From Sipunculus nudus (lineage: Eukaryota; Annelida; Sipuncula; Golfingiida; Sipunculidae): 64,000 nt of DNA. The stretch covers positions 45,904,401 to 45,968,400 of the forward strand of contig CM049317.1 in assembly GCA_026874595.1 (NCBI GenBank), read 5' to 3'. Position 1 is the stretch's first letter. Every line of letters begins with the position of its first letter. The notes beneath the pieces were generated by a model that worked only from the letters and a program-made list of their open reading frames with translations, searched no databases and had not been told where the DNA came from. The position numbers and the translations under genes were made by a program. Shown here one piece after another: positions 58,734 through 64,000 of the stretch.

Positions 58734-59129
58734 AGGATGTCTCGGCGTCAGATATTCAGATAACCCTCGGAATGTTTCAATATTTGTTCTCCTGAAATAT
58801 GACGCTTAACTTTAAACACTGCAAATGATGCACTCCTGAATATTTGATTAAATCCCAACAATTAAACTCCCAGAGTATCATTATCACGTTTTTATATTTC
58901 AATACGGTCCTTAAATATGACTAAATAGTCAAATTTCTTTTCTCAATCTTTTTATTGCTGTTTCAATTTTCTTATACTCCTAACATTTTACAGAGCGCGA
59001 ACAGTTTAACTCGGAACATTTTTAGAGGATCCTTGTATTTATCCAGGAAATATTTCCTTTGGCAATTATAATTATGGAATCTTTACAATGAACAAAGTGT
59101 AAGATACCTAGACACGTGAAGATTGAAGT
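58734..59129. other. no gene recognised
   Basis: AT-rich; nothing seen. Confidence 0.4.
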
Positions 59130-59930
59130 TAGGCCGCTCTTGGATATCATGTGAAACGTAATCAAATAAATAATAATTGTCCAGATCGATTATCCGTGGC
59201 AGTATCCAGGCCTCAGGCTGATTTCTTTCATCCACTCTGTCAAACTGAGACTGTCGTGTTTGGACGTTTGCAGATGTTTAGCATCAATGTTCCGCAGCAT
59301 TCTAACTTTCCCCGGGGGTCGACTGCCGAGAGGCAAGCAGCAGAAAGCGGAGATCCTTAAATGGACATCGACAGAAACCGGTGGTGTAAAATACAGGAGC
59401 CGAGTGTTTCATATGCCATAATTACTAATTAATAGACCCGAATGTGTCGATATATTGACATTGATCTGAAACTTAAGAACCCGCGTGGCCCGGGGAAGAA
59501 ATTGAGAAGGACATTAAGGAAACAGTGGCCGCAGAACTGGCTCATAATTCAATCACGGACGCCTGTTAACTGTGGCGAGAACACGTTGTAAATTTCACCA
59601 TTTTCCAAAATTGACTTGAAGATTGACATGTGATGGTTTACCGGACAAACTTAGACTTGGGGTTTGACGCCACACGGACCTTTCACAAGGAGCGCCGGTT
59701 CTGGAAGGAATACGGGCCATCCATCAGGGAACACGACAACTAAATTAAGCTGGCCGCTAATTCGCCGTGAAGCGGGCAGGTGCGCACGGGGAGTGGCAGG
59801 GATTGGTGGTAAATGATTGATGTTTGCCCACAGTTCCTAAGCCGGTCCTGCCGTATCGTTAAACAGTCGAATCATGAGAAACAACGCATATAGACAAGGA
59901 CCGGACTCTACTTAAAGACGATTACCGTTT
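59130..59930. promoter_or_regulatory. candidate conserved non-coding block, largest in the window
   Basis: 800 bp of high-complexity, GC-balanced sequence without a sustained open frame, flanked by AT-rich DNA. Homeodomain-type sites are dense: ACTAATTAATAG (59423), ACTAAATTAAGC (59740), CGCTAATTCGCC (59755), and a Pbx/Hox-like AAATGATTGATG (59811). This texture is typical of developmental enhancers, but conservation could not be tested. Confidence 0.45.
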
Positions 59931-62900
59931 CTGGTAAGTCTGCTATCCTTGATTTAACTCTCCGTGCTTAGGACAATACAAAGCTGTATTAAACATATGT
60001 TTGTTTCAATTATTTTTTTTGTTTTCAATTGTTAAAAAACTCGTAATCTAGATCTAGTGACAATTTATGAAAAATAATTTGTGACACACTGATACACAGC
60101 TTGTTCAGTTGTGTTAATATATTTTATATATATCATTAATATTTTTAAAATATTTTATATAGGCAACTATGACTGTAATGAATGTAAGTTCTGCAAATTG
60201 GAACTGTACAAGTCTTATATTGCATCTTGAGCCAGCAGAGTGGTATAACACGAGATAAATATACATTGCAGTTCCAGTAGTAAACAGACAACTTTAATTT
60301 CGAAAAAGTATTTTTGTTGTTCATTAAAGTGTGACACGCATCTGTTTATTCTATTTTGAACATATCATTTACAGTTTGTGAAGTGTGGCGTTATACAGTG
60401 CGTTTTACTACAAACTTGTAAGTGGAATCCTTTACAACAATATCCAAACAACAAGAAGTATAAGATTATGTTCTCCGAGAAACTGAATTCAGAAAATGTG
60501 ATCTCACAAGAGATACAACCCTTTCGGCGTTACGAATACAGACAAAATCATGACATAAAAAAGCCACTTAATCCTCATAATTAAAATTCTTCACTTGATA
60601 ACGTTTTCTTGTGCCTTCACAGTCTGATAGTGTATTAAACATCTGATAGAAAATATGCGTCATAAATGCATAATTTATCATTTTGCATTGCTCCAGTGGG
60701 TATTTCAGTGCTGCCACTGTGGACTTTACAAAACATGGAACAAGTTCTTGCACGAAATGAAGTATAGAATTGTCTGAATAAAAGTATGAAAAACGTATAA
60801 ATCATAGTATGGAACTTTTCGCATAGTTTTACTATATGTTTTAATATTTATCAGTTATGAAGGATTTATATCACGACTCCTCAGTGTTTCATATATCTCC
60901 GATTATTTTGTTGAGCCAATCTTCGCCCAATAAAAATGTAACTATTATGAAATGCTGACAGCGCATATCGTATATGCATAAACTGTAAACATCCTGAAGA
61001 TAAAGATTTGAGAAAAAAATGAAAAAGGTCAAAAAAATATGTCTATTCTGACAACTCGAGGATTGTGATGGTATGTTATTTAGTAAATTGTTCAGAACAG
61101 AAATGCGATCATCATTTATTTAGAGAACCCGCGAGACAATTGAACGTGTACCTTCTATTATAATAAAAATTTCTGTCGAGTTCGCCATGCCCAATATTCA
61201 GTGGAAAACGGACTTACTGGTATAGTTCCCATCAGATACCAATACACATTTATAGCGGTAATGTTTTAAGGTGTATGATCAGTACGATAGAATGCATGTA
61301 CAATATTCATCTAAATACGGCAAATTCAAGGTTCACTTTAAAGGTTCACTTAATGTAACGAAATGAATGTTAAACTGTGAATCTGTGTGCAAGATATGAC
61401 GCAATTATTAGTAGGTTAAATACAATGCATCAATATATATGTGCAAAATTCACTTTATCAGAACAAATATATATTAAAGACTTTTAAAGACTTAAAACCC
61501 CACATATCAGCAGTCTGTTCTGCCCTTTTTTTGTACTTTTACGTCACTTCGCATTTGTTTATTCCACTTTTTTCAAATAGATTATTACAGGATATCAATG
61601 TCGCGACACGAAACTTTTATTTGTGTATAAATGAATATGAATGACCTTTTTTATGCTAATTTATGTTTTATTTTTCTTTATAAACTACGTCTTAAATTAA
61701 GTTTGTTGCAATTCTTTTCATTAAGTTCGCTGAATTCACTATACTGGTACGGAAAAAGGCATATCGTTTTTATTATTCATCCAACAATACAGAAGCAAAC
61801 AAAAATATATAAATAAAACAATCAAGCGGACCAGGAGACAATAAAATATTCTTTTTTTTTATTAATTCATTTTAAATAATTATTGCGCAACATCTGTTGT
61901 CGACTCTCTGCGTTCCGTAGAAGGGGCGACATCAGAGTTCGGTCGACAGTTTTCAGCTTTTATTTAGCGCTGATTTTGTTGACCCTTTTCTATGACCCCC
62001 TTTATCCAAGATTATTAGTTAACATGTACCTAATCCAACTTTTATATTATACCAAACATTGTGTTGGTAAAACAATAAATGCGTCATGCATTTAGCTGAT
62101 GCATTTTGAAATTCTCTATGGAAAATTATGTTTTTACGTTTACGCATTTAGACGATTTATCCGTCACGAAAAACCTTTTAATTGGCTTTATATCGTTCTG
62201 AATTATTTTAGGTTATGGATATTAAAGCTATATATATATAAGTTTGGCTGAAATTGATAAAATCTTATACGAAATAAATGGACAAGAGAACAAGAGTGGT
62301 CGCTGCTACCAGAATTCTTGTTAGAACAAAAGCAATTGACTGTTGAATTAAGAGAAAAAAATGATATTTAAAATTTGGAAACATAAACATTTTTGGCATA
62401 CAATGAAATTTGGGATAGGAAGTTATGCATAAGGAGCAAAAAAAAAAACATTTAAAATGTTACCCCAAGGGGCAGCTAAGAATGAAGAGGACAAGATAAA
62501 GAAGATCTAATACACTCTACAAGTCATAAATCGCAGGTAACTATATGAAGACTTCGTTAATATGGACACGGAGAGACAAAACACCAAACACTTAATAATG
62601 CTATCAAAACGGAATGAATAGACAGATCATATGTATGGAAAATTAATATAGAGTAAACGGCAAAGATAAATAATAAACATATGTGGTCAGTGTTACGGAA
62701 GATGTGTTAATTCAATGGCAGATCCCAAAGATCGGGATGAACTTTAACGACAATAATGTCTACACTACTTAGAGGAACGACGTGCCCCAAGGCGCTTAAA
62801 ATTCAAATCAACCAAATTTCCGGGACTAAATCACGTCTCATTAGAAGACTGTTTACTTAACTAAGAGCTCTTTTCAGTTTATTAACAGTTCTGTTTAGTT

Positions 62901-63120
62901 GTAGGAACACGGGATTCTGTCAAATATTCTTTTTCTCTGCTAAGCGGTAAAAATGAAAAAGAAAATAAAAGCATTGGCAGCCAGACAGAAGTTAAAAAGC
63001 TTCGAAAAGACAGTAAGCGTCATACAAAATATCAATAATCTATCTCACACTTTAAAAGACCCTTCATTGCTGATCCTAAGAATAGTTTGTTTGACAGCGT
63101 GAAAAGAAAAAATGTCAAAA
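59931..63120. other. no gene recognised
   Basis: Strongly AT-rich. The open frames at 60378-60584, 61441-61644, 61631-61816 and 61883-62095 are lysine/asparagine- or phenylalanine/leucine-rich chance frames with no motif. Confidence 0.45.
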
Positions 63121-63173
63121 AGAGAAAACCTGAAAAGGAGAAAACCTGAAAAGGAGAAAACCCTGAAAAGTAG
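63121..63173. repeat. short tandem repeat, 17-bp unit
   Basis: GAAAACCTGAAAAGGA repeated about three times. Confidence 0.85.
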
Positions 63174-63254
63174 AGGTGTATGACCAGAAGGGTTCACTGT
63201 GTATCGTCAGCGGAGGATAAATTATATTAACCATATGATATGAATGATGACACC

Positions 63255-63720
63255 GACATCTTAATAATAATGATAATGATTATAATAATAATGAAATTTT
63301 ATGTACTATAAGAGCGCGAATAACTTCTCATAGGCAGTCACAAACGCTTTACATGAACTGAAAGCAATGCATATAAAATCATAATATTAGGACACAAAAA
63401 AATTACATCTGGCATCAAAATGAAAAACATTGGCATCACATCTTGTATGACAGTAAGGATGTGCTACAGCTACTTTTCAAAAGCAATGTTATAAATGTTA
63501 AAATAACAATGATGACCAATTATATCAAATTAACACCAAAATTATGTTTAAAAATTATTATTAAAATTATACACCACAGGAAGCTGCATTAGTGTTAAAT
63601 TTGATCGAGGAAGAAGAAGAATTTTGAATTTCCTCTGGAAGTGTATTCCATAGTTTAGATACTGAATCGACAAATGCTCGTAAAGAGCCACAAGCCATAA
63701 GTTGAATGGCCTATCTTAAA
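63255..63720. mobile_element. LINE-type 3' end fragment
   Basis: A TAATAATGATAA-type tail is followed by AAATTTTATGTACTATAAGA, a degenerate GCGC motif and CAAACGCTTTACATG. Further in is CTCTGGAAGTGTATTCCATAGTTT with TCGTAAAGAGCC. This order resembles common invertebrate non-LTR 3' regions with a GCGCTTTACA motif (family knowledge). Only a fragment is present. Confidence 0.45.
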
Positions 63721-63826
63721 TTTTTACTTGTTTTTTTTTTTTTTTTATGAATATTTCTAATGATCATAATGAACAGCAAACATGGTAATAACTAACGCTT
63801 TTCAATATCAGGATTTATATGCCGGG

Positions 63827-63828
<2 letters not shown>

Positions 63829-63890
<62 letters not shown>
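63829..63890. repeat. (TA)n microsatellite
   Basis: About 62 bp of uninterrupted TA. Confidence 0.95.
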
Positions 63891-63891
<1 letters not shown>

Positions 63892-64000
63892 CTCACTATG
63901 AGAATTATTCCACCAAGATGGTACAAATCAAACCTCTTTGTTCATGGTTTTGCTTAAAGTTTTTGTGATCGTCAATTAATTTTTCAGCTTAAAATAATTT

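Overview
This is animal nuclear DNA: AT-rich, intron-containing genes with GT-AG splice sites, long stretches without genes, and many microsatellites, minisatellites and miniature inverted-repeat transposable elements (MITEs). The repeat style points to a marine invertebrate, most likely a bivalve mollusc. That style includes repeats carrying GGTCAAGGTCACAGG-like and GACGGACGGAC motifs, ends reading TAGCTCAGCTGAGCTAAAA, and a GCGGATCCAGG family with long G/C runs. The organism call is an inference, because no taxonomic marker gene is present.

Two genes could be assembled exon by exon. Gene 1 (+ strand, CDS 8444..23240) has five exons and encodes a 282-residue secreted protein of unknown family. 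It has a signal peptide, six mature cysteines and five N-glycosylation sequons, and all four of its introns are phase 1. Gene 2 (- strand, CDS 36207..31895) has three exons and encodes a 68-residue twin CX9C protein. It is recognisable as NDUFAF8, a mitochondrial complex I assembly factor. Two further ORFs (46754..46900 and 47535..47819) are weak candidates only.

Layout. 1-8.4 kb holds repeats and MITEs upstream of gene 1. 8.4-23.5 kb is gene 1; its introns hold a decayed PIF/Harbinger transposase, a GGTCA-type repeat block, a CpG-rich foldback and a MITE. 23.5-31.9 kb holds a MITE, a tRNA-derived SINE and three minisatellites (about 140 bp, 45 bp and 31 bp periods). 31.9-36.2 kb is NDUFAF8, with a hAT-like element in its first intron. 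36.6-46.2 kb is almost all repeat: a foldback, a 6.8 kb satellite of 49-bp monomers with higher-order structure, and a second 45-bp array. Each of these two arrays is interrupted by a MITE whose removal restores the monomer. 46.2-64 kb is gene-poor. It holds several high-complexity blocks that look like cis-regulatory DNA, including an 82-bp element present twice, a CRE cluster, and a heat-shock-promoter-like block of four HSE cores followed by a TATA box. LINE tails and microsatellites fill the rest.

The two genes show no sign of working together. One is secretory and the other mitochondrial; they converge and are separated by about 8.6 kb of repeats.
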